NCBI GenBank assembly: GCA_029934515.1
Contig: JAOZMB010000006.1
Location: 1-51,925 of the forward strand
Source: Bacteroidales bacterium
GTDB lineage: Bacteria > Bacteroidota > Bacteroidia > Bacteroidales > JAADGE01
Direction: 5' to 3'
Length of the DNA: 51,925 bases
The stretch's first letter is position 1. The number at the start of each line of letters is the position of its first letter. Positions 37,924-47,967 of this stretch are shown here, piece after piece. The notes below the pieces were generated by a model. It ran no database searches. It saw nothing but the letters and a program-made list of their open reading frames with translations, and had not been told where the DNA came from. A program made the position numbers and the translations under genes.

Positions 37924-40911
37924 TTAATATTCAATAACTGCGATTTTTTTCTTCCCGTCTGTTTGTATTTTCAGGTTCTTTTTAAATTGTATATGTTTTA
38001 CGAAATTTGTTTGTTCTTTAATTGTTTGCTCGTTCAATTTGTTCCATGCTATGTTTGACTTCTCTGAGCTGTGTTGCACCGATATATATCCTACGTTCAT
38101 AGATGTTACATTATGAAAAAAGTGTGAACCAGATGATGCTTCTAATGGAAATTCAAAAAGACTTGTTTCAACAATAATTTTTGCATTTGATATTTGTGTC
38201 CATTTTACTGGTATTCCTATCCATTTGTCTCTTGTTCCCCATCTTCCTGGACCGATAAGGACATAATTTTTTTTATTTTTTACCATTTTTTCGTTTATTG
38301 CTGATATTTGTGTTGCAATTATTTCTGTTTTTGATTTATCAAATGTCTCAGGCGGAACGAAAACAATATCTCTTATATTTTCAATAATTCCGTTTCCCAT
38401 TGCATTTTCAGAGAACAATAAAGTATTGTCTTTATCAATCTTTTCTAAGTCTATTCGATAATCTCCATCATTTCCAACAAGCGGTTTTACTTGTAATATA
38501 TAAAAAGTTGCTTTTCCGTTTTCGTCTTTGTTTAGGTCAACAGCATATTCAATTTCTACTGATGTTCCCATTGCTGCTTCCATTTGTTTCAATATTTGTT
38601 TAATTGTATCTGCAAGTGGGATATAGTTATATTTCAGTATGTTAGCAAAATTTACTACTCTTTTTCCTGCTCTGTCTATTCCTGGTGCGAGGATATCATT
38701 GTCTCTGCTATATACTGATACGCAATGTTTAAAAGATTTATAATTTACTTTTTCGGCACGGCTGATATCTGTTCTTATTAGACCAGCTATTTCGCTTTCT
38801 AACAGTTTTATGTCTTTTTGAGATAGGTCTATGGCATAAAATTTTGTTTGCGAATTTTTCATTAAATCTTTAATTGTATTATTTTGAAGAGTCGGGTGTG
38901 CTGGCGAAAACCTGTATGCTTTTTCTCCTTCGACAATATATATTCCAAGCCCTACTGCTGTAACAGCTGAACCATCTTCTGGTTTTATTCTTCCGAAAGG
39001 ATAATAATTATACGATTGTGCCGTACCGCTGATATGCGGGTAATAAATATCTCCGTACTTATTACCAACAACTTCCTGAATAACAACAGCCATTTTTTCT
39101 TCTTCTGGTTTGTAATTAACAGATTTTATAAAATTTTGTGAAATATCAGAAAAAATAGATGCAAAGACAAGCTTCACTGCATCTTTTAATTGTTTTGTTC
39201 TTTTGTTTATATCAATGTTATTATTTGGTAAAATATATGTTGCAAAAACACCTGCAAAAGGTTGCATAAGTGAGTCCTCAAATAATCCGGATGAGCGTAC
39301 CGCTAATGGTTTTTCTACAATTTCTAACATTCTAACAAGTCTCTCTCCAAGTTCTACCGAGAGTTTTGCATTAAGAAAAGCAACTTTTATTTTGTCATAT
39401 TTTTTTTCTTTAAATATTAAATCATATAACTCGTTATCTCTAATAAAATTATCGTATTCGTCTGTTCCTATAATAAAAGTAAGTGGCGATTTTAGATTTA
39501 TCTCTGGTGTAAGATGTCCGATATTTAGATTATATATCATATTTACAATAAACGCAATTCCTCTTCCTTTTCCTCCGAGTGCTCCTGGTGCCAGTCTTCC
39601 TATATTACTTTCATATTTTACAATTTTATCTTCTATACCAATTATTTTGCCTCTATTTTGTTCAATTCTATTTTCTGTAAATGTATTTATAATAGAAATT
39701 CTAAAATCATCTATATTCTTAAAATCAGATAACTTTATGGAAACAACTTTTTCGGCAAGTTTTATTTCGCCTCTTGCTCTAAGCCAGATAGAGAAGTGAT
39801 TTTTTGAGGCATGATAAATAAGACTTTCATCACTAATTTCTTTTTTATATTTCAGCTTTTCAAAGAACTCTATCATATTAGAAGCTCTATTTACTCTTAC
39901 TCTTTTATTATTACGAAAAACAAAATCACCAAAACCAAGATTATATTTAATAAAATAACGAATATCACGAGCCAGACTATCTGAATTTTTATTTATAAAA
40001 AGAGAGAACAATTCTTCCGATTGTTTTTTATTATTTTCATCAGAAGATTGCACAGCTGTTGGTAATTCTGGTGTGATACTTTTAACATATTTCACAAGTT
40101 TAAAACCAGCTTTTGTATCGCTTTTATTGTCCTTATAATATTCAACATCAGTGATAAGGCAAAGCATATAATTGCGATATCTATTGTAGATATAAATTGC
40201 TTCTTCGTAAGTCGTTGCGAGAATAACTTTTGGTCTCATTCTCATTTTGAGTACTTTATGCAAATTATTATCTGTATTTGTTTCATCAATAACTGCTTTT
40301 GTCTGTTGGGTAACGCTTCTATATAAAATAGGCAGATATCTTGAATAATACTTCTCCGAGTCCTCGACGAGCAATATTATCCTTGAATATCCTATTTTTG
40401 TGTCATTACTAAGATTTTTCCTGTCCTCTAACAATTTAATCATCACAATGAATATACTTGAGTCGCCGTTCCAAACAAATATATTATCAATATTGGAATG
40501 ATGTTCGTTATTTTTTTTAAAAAAATCTATATCTGAGTTGTTATTAACAAGCAGAAAGATTGGCAATTTTTTAAATTTTGTTTTAATTTTTTTACTTATT
40601 GTAACTGGTTTTTTCTTGTCGGCACCAGCAATAATAATTGCCATATCAATTTTCTTATTTGACTTTAAATATTTTTCTGCTTCTTCATAAGAGTTTACAT
40701 TAATAATTCTTGGTGCTGATGTAAGGTTCATTTTATAATAATCACCCATTACTTTATCAGCCGTAGTTCCTTCACTTTCAATACTTAGCGCATCGTATAG
40801 GTGCGAAATAAGTAATATATTTTTTACTTTGTGCGGCATCATATCATGAAAAAAATCTCTTTCTCTATAATTCCTTTTCATTAATTCTGATATAAGTTTT
40901 GAATCTGCCAT
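37924..40911 (-). CDS. Receiver-like / PPDK N-terminal (PEP-pyruvate-binding) fusion protein
   Basis: The start is taken as the ATG complementary to 40909-40911 (MADSKLISELMKRNYRERDFF), giving 995 residues; an upstream ATG at 40980 adds 23 non-conserved residues. The N-terminal third holds two receiver-like domains; the second is better preserved (RIILLVEDSEKYYSRYLPIL with the acidic pair, and CLITDVEY at the phospho-Asp position). The centre is a PPDK_N/PEP-synthase ATP-grasp domain: GALGGKGRGIAFIVNMI, PLAVRSSGLFEDSLMQPFAGVFATYIL and EIEYAVDL ... ILQVKPL. A C-terminal conserved block reads YVLIGPGRWGTRDKWIGIPV. The swivelling phosphohistidine domain and the PEP-binding barrel of true PEP synthase are absent. 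Family is Bacteroidota-typical, function unknown. It follows ppk1 by 106 bp. Confidence 0.83.
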   Translation of the reverse strand: MADSKLISELMKRNYRERDFFHDMMPHKVKNILLISHLYDALSIESEGTTADKVMGDYYKMNLTSAPRIINVNSYEEAEKYLKSNKKIDMAIIIAGADKKKPVTISKKIKTKFKKLPIFLLVNNNSDIDFFKKNNEHHSNIDNIFVWNGDSSIFIVMIKLLEDRKNLSNDTKIGYSRIILLVEDSEKYYSRYLPILYRSVTQQTKAVIDETNTDNNLHKVLKMRMRPKVILATTYEEAIYIYNRYRNYMLCLITDVEYYKDNKSDTKAGFKLVKYVKSITPELPTAVQSSDENNKKQSEELFSLFINKNSDSLARDIRYFIKYNLGFGDFVFRNNKRVRVNRASNMIEFFEKLKYKKEISDESLIYHASKNHFSIWLRARGEIKLAEKVVSIKLSDFKNIDDFRISIINTFTENRIEQNRGKIIGIEDKIVKYESNIGRLAPGALGGKGRGIAFIVNMIYNLNIGHLTPEINLKSPLTFIIGTDEYDNFIRDNELYDLIFKEKKYDKIKVAFLNAKLSVELGERLVRMLEIVEKPLAVRSSGLFEDSLMQPFAGVFATYILPNNNIDINKRTKQLKDAVKLVFASIFSDISQNFIKSVNYKPEEEKMAVVIQEVVGNKYGDIYYPHISGTAQSYNYYPFGRIKPEDGSAVTAVGLGIYIVEGEKAYRFSPAHPTLQNNTIKDLMKNSQTKFYAIDLSQKDIKLLESEIAGLIRTDISRAEKVNYKSFKHCVSVYSRDNDILAPGIDRAGKRVVNFANILKYNYIPLADTIKQILKQMEAAMGTSVEIEYAVDLNKDENGKATFYILQVKPLVGNDGDYRIDLEKIDKDNTLLFSENAMGNGIIENIRDIVFVPPETFDKSKTEIIATQISAINEKMVKNKKNYVLIGPGRWGTRDKWIGIPVKWTQISNAKIIVETSLFEFPLEASSGSHFFHNVTSMNVGYISVQHSSEKSNIAWNKLNEQTIKEQTNFVKHIQFKKNLKIQTDGKKKIAVIEY

Positions 40912-41017
40912 ATTTTTTATTTTTATTAAAAATGATAATTGTATATAAACTATCGGCATGACTTTAAGCCACACCGACATTAATTTGAATTCTACTTTTT
41001 GTGTTTGTAATATATTT

Positions 41018-43102
41018 TCAATATCCTCCTATTAATGTTTTCTTTTGTAAGTATAAATATGTATCTACTTGTGCTCTATATAGTTCTTCGTTTTCGTTTC
41101 TTACTTTGTCAATATTATTTATATTTTTATCCAAGAACTTTGCTTTTGTGTTATCTTTAAGTTGTATTTCGAGAAGGTCTATAACTTCTCGTTTTATTTT
41201 TTTATTATATATTGGTATTCCAGCTTCTACTCTTCGTCGTAAATTTCTTGTCATCAAATCAGCTGACGAAATATATACTTCCCAGTTATTGTCATTGTAA
41301 AAAGCAAATATTCGTGAATGCTCGAGGTAGCGGTCTACGATTCTTGTTACCTGAATATTTTTGCTGAACTCCATTCCCGGTCTTAGGCAACATATTCCTC
41401 TAACTATTAAATCAATCTTAACACCTGCTGAGCTTGCGGCGTACAGAGCTTCGATTTTTTCTTTCTCTTCGAGACCGTTCATTTTAAATATAAGCCTAGC
41501 TTTTTTCCCGGCTTTTGCATTATCTACTTCTCGTTGTATTTTTTCAACAATTGCTTTGTTCATATTAAAAAGCGGCACCAGAATATGTTTAAATTTGAAT
41601 CTTTTGACTGGCTTTTCAAGATATGTAAATAATTTTACGAGGTCTTTAATAATTCTTTTATCAGATGTAAAAAGTCCTTCATCTGAGTATTGTTTTGCCG
41701 TTTTTTCATTAAAATTTCCTGTACTAAGGAATGCAAAAGACCTTTTGCTTCCGCTGCCGTTTTCAGATTTTCTTGTAATAAGTGCTGTTTTTGAATGTAC
41801 TTTTAAACCGGGAATTCCAGCATTTACATTAATCCCAGCTTTTTTCATTTTATGAGCGAAACGAATATTTGTTTCCTCATCGAAGCGAGCTTTTACTTCT
41901 ACAAATACTGTTACTTTTTTACCGTTTCTTACTGCTGTTATCAAAGCATTTACAATTGCCGAGTTTGTTGCTACTCTATATTGTGTTGTTTTTATTTCTT
42001 CAACATAAGGGTCTAATGCCGCTTCATTAAAAAATCTCAAAACATAATCGTATGTATGGTACGGGAAATGTAGCATAATATCATGTTTTTTAACAGCTTT
42101 AAGAATAGAACTATATTTGTCCAGAATTGGGTGGTTTAACTGTTTAAAAGGTGGAAGCTCAAGTTTAGGGCTTTTAGGGTTCGGAAATCCAAAGAAATCA
42201 TTAAAGTTATGATATTTACCAGCTTTGACGTAATCATTTTCGGAAAGATTAAATGCCATTTTTAGAACATCAAGTAAATCACTTGGTATATTTTTGTCAT
42301 ATTTAAACCTTGCTGGCGCACCTGTTTTTCTTTGTTTTAGAACTTTTCTTAGTTTATCAAGAATATTTCCAGAGAATTCGTCCTCTATTTGCAAATCAGC
42401 ATTCCTTGATACTTTAATACTAAAACTTGATTCTATATCGTAACCGGGAAAGAGTACATTCAAATTATACCTAACAACATCTTCTAAAAAAAATATAAAA
42501 TGTTTTCCATTTAATTTTGGCAGTGTTACAAAACGAGACAGTTGTTGTGAAGGAATTTTTATCGCTGCGTAGTAAGGTCGTTTGGGGTCTTGCTTAGGAT
42601 TTTTCTTATACATTTTTACGGCAAGATAAATTCTATTATCCTTCAAAAATGATAAGACATTTCCAGAACGAGAAAGTAAAACTGGTTGCATCTCTGGTAA
42701 TACTTCTCTCAAAAAAAAATCTTTTAGAAATATTTTATGTTTTTCTTTTAGTTCATTATTTTGATATAAAATTATACCATTCTCGGCAAGCTCTGGAATT
42801 ATTTCATTATAAAATGTATCTTCATATTCCTGTTGTCGTTCCTGTATATTCTCTTTCATTTTTTCCAGAATCTCTTCCGGATTGTAATCTAATTTTTTTT
42901 TGTTTTCATTCGGAATATCAACAAGACTTCTATAAGAGGCTACTCTAACACGATAAAATTCGTCAATATTTGAAGAATAAATAGCAAGAAATTTTATTCT
43001 TTCAAAAAGTGGAAGTGTTTTATCATGTATTTGTTCTAAAACTAATTGATTAAAACTTAACCAACTCATCTCTCTGTTGTAATATCTTTGTTCATCGTTC
43101 AT
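41018..43102 (-). CDS. ppk1: Polyphosphate kinase 1
   Basis: PPK1 builds polyphosphate from ATP. The 694-residue product begins with the conserved YYNREMSWLSFNQLVLEQ and FERIKFLAIYSSNIDEFYRVRVA. The two catalytic histidines appear in GLKVHSKTALITRK (autophosphorylated His) and RYLEHSRIFAFYND. FLSTGNFNEKTAKQYSDEGLFTSD and MTRNLRRRVEAGIPIY are also typical. The C-terminus is normal. It is likely the first gene of a transcript with the receiver/PPDK-N gene. Upstream lie two tandem dispersed repeats. Confidence 0.97.
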   Translation of the reverse strand: MNDEQRYYNREMSWLSFNQLVLEQIHDKTLPLFERIKFLAIYSSNIDEFYRVRVASYRSLVDIPNENKKKLDYNPEEILEKMKENIQERQQEYEDTFYNEIIPELAENGIILYQNNELKEKHKIFLKDFFLREVLPEMQPVLLSRSGNVLSFLKDNRIYLAVKMYKKNPKQDPKRPYYAAIKIPSQQLSRFVTLPKLNGKHFIFFLEDVVRYNLNVLFPGYDIESSFSIKVSRNADLQIEDEFSGNILDKLRKVLKQRKTGAPARFKYDKNIPSDLLDVLKMAFNLSENDYVKAGKYHNFNDFFGFPNPKSPKLELPPFKQLNHPILDKYSSILKAVKKHDIMLHFPYHTYDYVLRFFNEAALDPYVEEIKTTQYRVATNSAIVNALITAVRNGKKVTVFVEVKARFDEETNIRFAHKMKKAGINVNAGIPGLKVHSKTALITRKSENGSGSKRSFAFLSTGNFNEKTAKQYSDEGLFTSDKRIIKDLVKLFTYLEKPVKRFKFKHILVPLFNMNKAIVEKIQREVDNAKAGKKARLIFKMNGLEEKEKIEALYAASSAGVKIDLIVRGICCLRPGMEFSKNIQVTRIVDRYLEHSRIFAFYNDNNWEVYISSADLMTRNLRRRVEAGIPIYNKKIKREVIDLLEIQLKDNTKAKFLDKNINNIDKVRNENEELYRAQVDTYLYLQKKTLIGGY

Positions 43103-43138
43103 TTTCTTGTTATTTGGGTTATAAATTTATAAAAGTAA

Positions 43139-43146
43139 CAAATATA
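43139..43146 (-). promoter_or_regulatory. Candidate -7 element for ppk1
   Basis: On the minus strand this reads TATATTTG, an exact match to TAnnTTTG, 37 bases before the ppk1 ATG. No -33 match is seen. Confidence 0.45.
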
Positions 43147-43193
43147 TAATATATTTATTTTAATTAAAAAATAAAATAAAAATTATTTTTTAG

Positions 43194-43284
43194 TTAGTAA
43201 TGTTAAAAAAATAAATTCTGGTTTGTTTTTTTGTAAAATATTTATTACTATGTGTAAACAAATTCGTAATTCATAATTTACTTA
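43194..43284 (-). repeat. Dispersed heptad-tailed repeat, copy D
   Basis: Read on the minus strand, it starts TAAGTAAATTATGAATTACG with two heptads, then TTTACACATAGTAATAAATA and a diverged body ending AACATTACTAA. It is in direct tandem with the next copy, between ppk1 and the alcohol dehydrogenase gene. Confidence 0.8.
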
Positions 43285-43386
43285 GTAATTGTTAAAAAAT
43301 AACTTCCTGATTTGTTTTTTGTAAAATACTTATTATCAGGTGTAAACCAATTCGTAATTCATAATTTATAATTCGTAATTTACTTA
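43285..43386 (-). repeat. Dispersed heptad-tailed repeat, copy C
   Basis: Read on the minus strand, it starts TAAGTAAATTACG with four heptads, one of them TAAATTA, then GGTTTACACCTGATAATAAG and a body ending TTTTTTAACAATTAC. It is the best match to the copy at 27755. Confidence 0.85.
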
Positions 43387-43407
43387 TTGGTTTTATTATT
43401 ACATTTT

Positions 43408-44535
43408 TCAAAACAATTTTTTTAGAATATTCAATAAATTTGTTTTGTTTATTTTTCTGGGATTATTTTCTAATCTTGCCATTCCAACATTTTCAATAAT
43501 TAAATCAAAATCAAAATTTTTTTGTATTATTTCCCCGATATTAATGCAAACTCCGAGAGATTCTATAAATTTGCTTAATACATTTTTTGCATTTTTTGCA
43601 TCTGTTTTAAGCAAGTCAAATATTATTTCAATATTATTTTTAACAAATAGAACTCCTCTTTTTTCATTATTGTCTATCTCAGATAAATTATAATTAAATT
43701 CCAAAAATGAAGGTAATGTTAGAGCAACGGCGTGTCCGTGCAATAATCCGTAGTGTGTTGTGAACGGATACGAAACAGCATGAGGTGCGCTTGTTTTGCT
43801 TATATTTATAGCTTTCCCAGCAAGGAAAGATGCTTTCAACATTTGTTTTCTTGCAATTTTATTTTTTTTAAGAACAGCCTGTGGCAAGAATTTCAAAATT
43901 AAAGAAACCGCTTCTTTTGAATATTCAATTGCTTCTTCGTTTGTATCAATTGCCCAGATAGCTTCAACGGCTTGGCTTAGTGCATCTAATCCAGTATAAG
44001 CTGTCAATTTTTCAGGTAAATTATATGTTAATCGTTCAGCAAGGAAAACATAATTAGGCAAAACATATTTATGAGTAAGCGAGTATTTAATCTTATTAAT
44101 ATAAACAACAGCAAAATGTGTAGCTTCGCTTCCTGTTCCAGCAGTTGTTGGTATTGCAATAATAGGTACGGATGGATGTTTTATCAATTTACTATTTTTT
44201 ATAATCGCTTCTGGTTCGCCTTCCTGAAAAGAAAGCAAATTAATTAATTTTGCAGTATCAATAACACTGCCGCCCCCAATTGCAATTACCAACTCTGGTT
44301 TTATTTTATGATATAATTCTATTCCTTTTTTAATATCTTCTATTTTCGGATTTTGTTCGAACTCAAAATACCTTATTATCTTCTGTTTCAGATACATATC
44401 GTTAATAATCTTTTCGGCACCAGACGAAGAATAAGATTTCTTAGCACTAACAAGTAAAATCCTTTCCGAAGAGTTTTCGTTTATAATACGTTTTAAATCA
44501 CGTAAATTATTATCAAAAAAAACGGTCTGTTTCAT
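43408..44535 (-). CDS. Iron-containing alcohol dehydrogenase, phosphonoacetaldehyde-reductase-like
   Basis: The 375-residue product has the NAD-binding AIGGGSVIDTAKLIN and PTTAGTGSEATHFAV motifs of group III alcohol dehydrogenases. The metal site shows Asp in TGLDALSQAVEA, and His in YGLLHGHAVALTLP. The usual fourth ligand in DALxH is Gln here. KAINISKTSAPHAVSYPFTTHYG resembles reductases grouped with phosphonoacetaldehyde reductase. No phosphonate genes (pepM, ppd) are nearby, so the substrate is open. Length is normal for the family. It stands alone on the minus strand. Confidence 0.82.
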   Translation of the reverse strand: MKQTVFFDNNLRDLKRIINENSSERILLVSAKKSYSSSGAEKIINDMYLKQKIIRYFEFEQNPKIEDIKKGIELYHKIKPELVIAIGGGSVIDTAKLINLLSFQEGEPEAIIKNSKLIKHPSVPIIAIPTTAGTGSEATHFAVVYINKIKYSLTHKYVLPNYVFLAERLTYNLPEKLTAYTGLDALSQAVEAIWAIDTNEEAIEYSKEAVSLILKFLPQAVLKKNKIARKQMLKASFLAGKAINISKTSAPHAVSYPFTTHYGLLHGHAVALTLPSFLEFNYNLSEIDNNEKRGVLFVKNNIEIIFDLLKTDAKNAKNVLSKFIESLGVCINIGEIIQKNFDFDLIIENVGMARLENNPRKINKTNLLNILKKLF

Positions 44536-44577
44536 ACAAATTGTAAATATAAAATTAAATTTATGTTTGCATTATAT

Positions 44578-45117
44578 TTATTTATCAAATTTTTTGCTCT
44601 TTATCAAATCTTCAAATATATTAATTAATTCATCGCTGATTCTTTTTTTATCATTTTCGATATTTTCTTTTTCGGAGGACAGTTTTTTATATGATTTTTC
44701 CAAAATATCTGATGGAATTTTTTCGTTATCCATATTTTCAATTACCGTAAATGCTTCAAAAGCTGTCAAAAAATCAGATATTATAAATATATCCGTAAAA
44801 ACATCAATATATTTTTCATATTCCAATCCAGACATCCAGCAGCTTGTAAGCAAAATATATAATGATTTTGAGAACCTTATTTCTTTTATTGCACTTATAA
44901 TAACTGGAACAACGTCTTGAAGTTTAACATTGTTTATTATATCTATTATTTTATCTCGGATTTTTTCATTTTCTTCAATATTCAGCAACTCCAAAATAAT
45001 ATTAAACAATTCAGCATCTCCATTTTTCTTAATAATATCAAGTGCTTTGAGAACTTTATTTTCTTTCTGTGAAAAAATTGCTGTTGTAATTTCTTTTTTT
45101 GTTATAATTGGGTTCAT
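44578..45117 (-). CDS. HEAT-like helical-repeat protein (unknown function)
   Basis: The 179-residue product is predicted all-helical with HEAT-like repeats: KVLKALDIIKKNGDAELFNIILELL, KIRDKIIDIINNVKLQDVVPVIISAI and later YEKYIDVFTDIF ... AFEAFTVIENM. It lacks a signal peptide and ends in a charged coiled-coil. No function recognised; HEAT repeats usually bind proteins. A candidate -7 element lies at 45156-45163 on the same strand. Confidence 0.65.
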   Translation of the reverse strand: MNPIITKKEITTAIFSQKENKVLKALDIIKKNGDAELFNIILELLNIEENEKIRDKIIDIINNVKLQDVVPVIISAIKEIRFSKSLYILLTSCWMSGLEYEKYIDVFTDIFIISDFLTAFEAFTVIENMDNEKIPSDILEKSYKKLSSEKENIENDKKRISDELINIFEDLIKSKKFDK

Positions 45118-45155
45118 ATAATTTTAAATTAAATATTACTATAATATGTAAAAAA

Positions 45156-45163
45156 CAAAAATA
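45156..45163 (-). promoter_or_regulatory. Candidate -7 element for the HEAT-like gene
   Basis: On the minus strand this reads TATTTTTG, matching TAnnTTTG, 39 bases before the start codon. No -33 partner assessed as convincing. Confidence 0.35.
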
Positions 45164-45352
45164 CTGTATTATGTTTAATATAACAATTTTTTTATAATAA
45201 AAAGTGTTTTGAGTAGTAAGATATTGTATTTTATAAATAAAATATTTACTTTGTAAAAACAAAATAATAGCATAATTATGTCTAAAAATGCGAATCAATA
45301 ATAAGTAAAAAATCAGACCACAAAATTGATGACAGAAAATATAGACAAAATT

Positions 45353-45382
45353 TTTGAAAAAAAGAAAAAAATAATATCTTTG
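45353..45382 (+). promoter_or_regulatory. Bacteroidota promoter of the restriction-modification gene
   Basis: TTTG at 45353-45356 and TATCTTTG at 45375-45382 match both the -33 and -7 consensus, with an 18-base spacer. Transcription would start near 45389, about 26 bases before the ATG. It is one of the two best promoters in the window. Confidence 0.6.
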
Positions 45383-45414
45383 TGAATATATATTACAATA
45401 GAATTGATTAAACT

Positions 45415-47874
45415 ATGACAGATAAAACAAAAAATGAAGCAAGAACAGATATAGATGTATTTATTTTTTTGACAAATGAAAGAATATTTGCGAAAAAATG
45501 GAATACGAAAAAAATAAATAATACTCATGTAATTGAATGTTTAAGTATAGCAAGCAAATCAGGAAAAGGAAATAGAGGAGAACCAGATTTAATATATCTT
45601 AACGAAAATAAAAAAATCTTAATTTTAATTGAAAATAAAGATAAAATAAAAGACCATGACTCAAAAAAAGGAAATAAACCTCAGCTTTTTGCATAAGACG
45701 GAATAAAACATTATTTGAGTTTTTTTAAAAATAATGAAAATATTCCAGAAATAACAAAAAGGTATTTTACTAACTTTAAAATAATTGGAATTGCATTTTC
45801 AGGTAATATTAATGATAAATTAAATCGTCTAATTACTACATTTATTATTAAAAATTCAAAAATAGAAAATATCAATATACAAGAATTTTTAAACGAAAAT
45901 GATTATCTATCCTTATTTGAAAACCTTGATTTAGAATTAATAACAAACAATATATCAAAAAGTTCCAGCGAAATTAACAAAGTTTTGAGAAATGTAGATT
46001 CACAAAAACGACCTGTGTTATTAAGTGCTTTAATGGTTTGTCTTTACGAAAAAGATAATTTTAAAAACGACTTTAAAGCAAGTTACCAAAATTTGAGTAT
46101 AAAAAATATTATAAGAAATATTCCTACTACAATAAACGATATTTTATTAAATGAGTCAATCTTCCAATCAAAAATTGATGTTTTTTTAAACGAACTTGCA
46201 TTTATAAAAACAGATAAAGACTTAAACGATACCGAAATTTTAAAAGAAATACTGCAAGAACTTGAAAATAATGTTATTCCACTTTTCAATAAAAATACAA
46301 CTTATGATATTATCGGGAAATTTTATGAGGAATTTTTAAGATATGCTGGAATTTCAAATGTAAAACGAGGTATTGTTCTAACTCCCAATCATATAACAAA
46401 ATTATTCACAGAACTTATTGAAATAAAAACTAATGATATAATTTTTGACCCCGCATGTGGAACAGGTGCATTTCTAATTGCTGGAATGAATAAATTAATA
46501 GATACAATTTCAAATTCCAAAATTTCCAATAAAAAAGAACGCATAAAAAACATAAAAGAAAAACAAATAATTGGGTTTGAAAAAAGTAATACAATGTATT
46601 CTCTTGCAATATCAAATATGTTATTTAGAGGTGATGGAAAATCAAAAATTAATAATATAGATTTTTTCAGCAGTGAAGCAACTGAAATATTAGAAAAAAT
46701 AAAGCCAACAATAGGATTTATTAATCCTCCTTATGGTGGCAATGATAACAAAAGTAATCCTACTAAGAAAGAAATCCAATTTGTAGAAAGAATGTTAGAT
46801 AAAGTAAGTAGATATGGAATTGTTATTGCACCGCTTTCTACTTTTTTTAAAGATAAATTAGAACGAAATAGAATACTTGAAAAACATACACTCAAATATG
46901 TAATAAATATGCCTTATGAATTATTTCAACCAAATGCTTCTACGCATACAGCTATTGCAATCTTTGAGACAAACCTACCACACAATAATAAAAAAGTAAT
47001 ATTTACAAGAATTAAAGAAGACGGGTTTCAACTTTCAAAACACAAAGGACGAACTGATATTTTTAATAAATGGTCGAGTATAAAAAAAGATTTAATAGAA
47101 AAATTAAAATTTCCAGATAAATATCATGATAATATAAATGTTGTTTACAAAACGATAAGTGAAAATAAAGAATGGATTTTACAAGCACATCAAAGAGCTG
47201 ATTATGATAAAATAACAAAAGAAAAATTTGTCAATTCTATAAAAAAACATATTATATTTTCAATAAAACAAAAATTAGATATATTATTTTCAGATATAGA
47301 CGAATTAAGTTTTATGGAAATATGTATTTCAAATAATATTACAACAAAACCTTTTTTTCAAAAATATAAATTAATCAATAATTTAGAATGGCGAGAAGTC
47401 CGATTAAGTGATTTATTTACAATAAAAAAAGGCGAACGCTTAATAAAATCTGATAGAAAAAATGGTGACGTTCCATTAATTACTGCCTCTTCCATTAATA
47501 ATGGAATAACAAGTTTTATTGATTTTGAGACTTTTAAAAGCAAAAAAAAATATTTTGAAAATAAAATAACCATAGATATGTTTTGCAATGTATTTTATCA
47601 AAATTTTAAATATTTTAGTGATGATAATGTACATACACTTATTTTTAAAAATAAAAAATTTGATATTTATTATGAAAATGAATACATAAATATTTTTTTA
47701 CAAACTATTATAAAACAACTATTCTACAAATATGGATACGGAAGACAAGTTCGATTAAAACGATTAGAAGAAGAAATTATAAAACTTCCTTATAAAAAAA
47801 ATATACCTGATTGGGAATTTATGGAAAATTTCATAAAATTATTACCATATAGCTCTTCACTACAAATAGATTGA
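45415..47874 (+). pseudogene. Single-chain (type IIG-like) restriction-modification enzyme interrupted by one in-frame TAA
   Basis: One frame of 820 codons is broken only at codon 94 (TAA, 45694-45696). The first part (1-93) holds a PD-(D/E)xK-type nuclease core: GEPDLIYL and LILIENKDK supply Asp, Glu and Lys. After the stop, DGIKHYLSFF continues the same domain. The methyltransferase part has FDPACGTGAFLIAG (SAM-binding motif I, near codon 345) and INPPYGG (catalytic NPPY, near codon 437), so it is an adenine-N6 enzyme. A specificity domain of the HsdS type starts near codon 658 (EWREVRLSDLFTIKKGERL). The stop leaves the nuclease motif and methylase on separate pieces. Whether the second piece is translated is unclear (its first in-frame TTG is at 45715). 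Target site unknown. Confidence 0.85.
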
Positions 47875-47967
47875 GATGATAAAATATATTAAAATAATGA
47901 TTTTCAGCCTTTTAGAACTTTACAAAAAAAATAACGAACTATTATTGTTAATAATTAAGAAATAAAC

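Noticed and set aside
39203-39799. 198-codon plus-strand open frame
   Set aside because: Antisense to the receiver/PPDK-N gene; Ser/Phe/Leu-rich and without recognisable motifs.
45694-45696. Stop-codon recoding (UAA as an amino acid)
   Set aside because: All other genes use TAA as a normal stop, and no recoding signal is visible; mutation or sequencing error is simpler.
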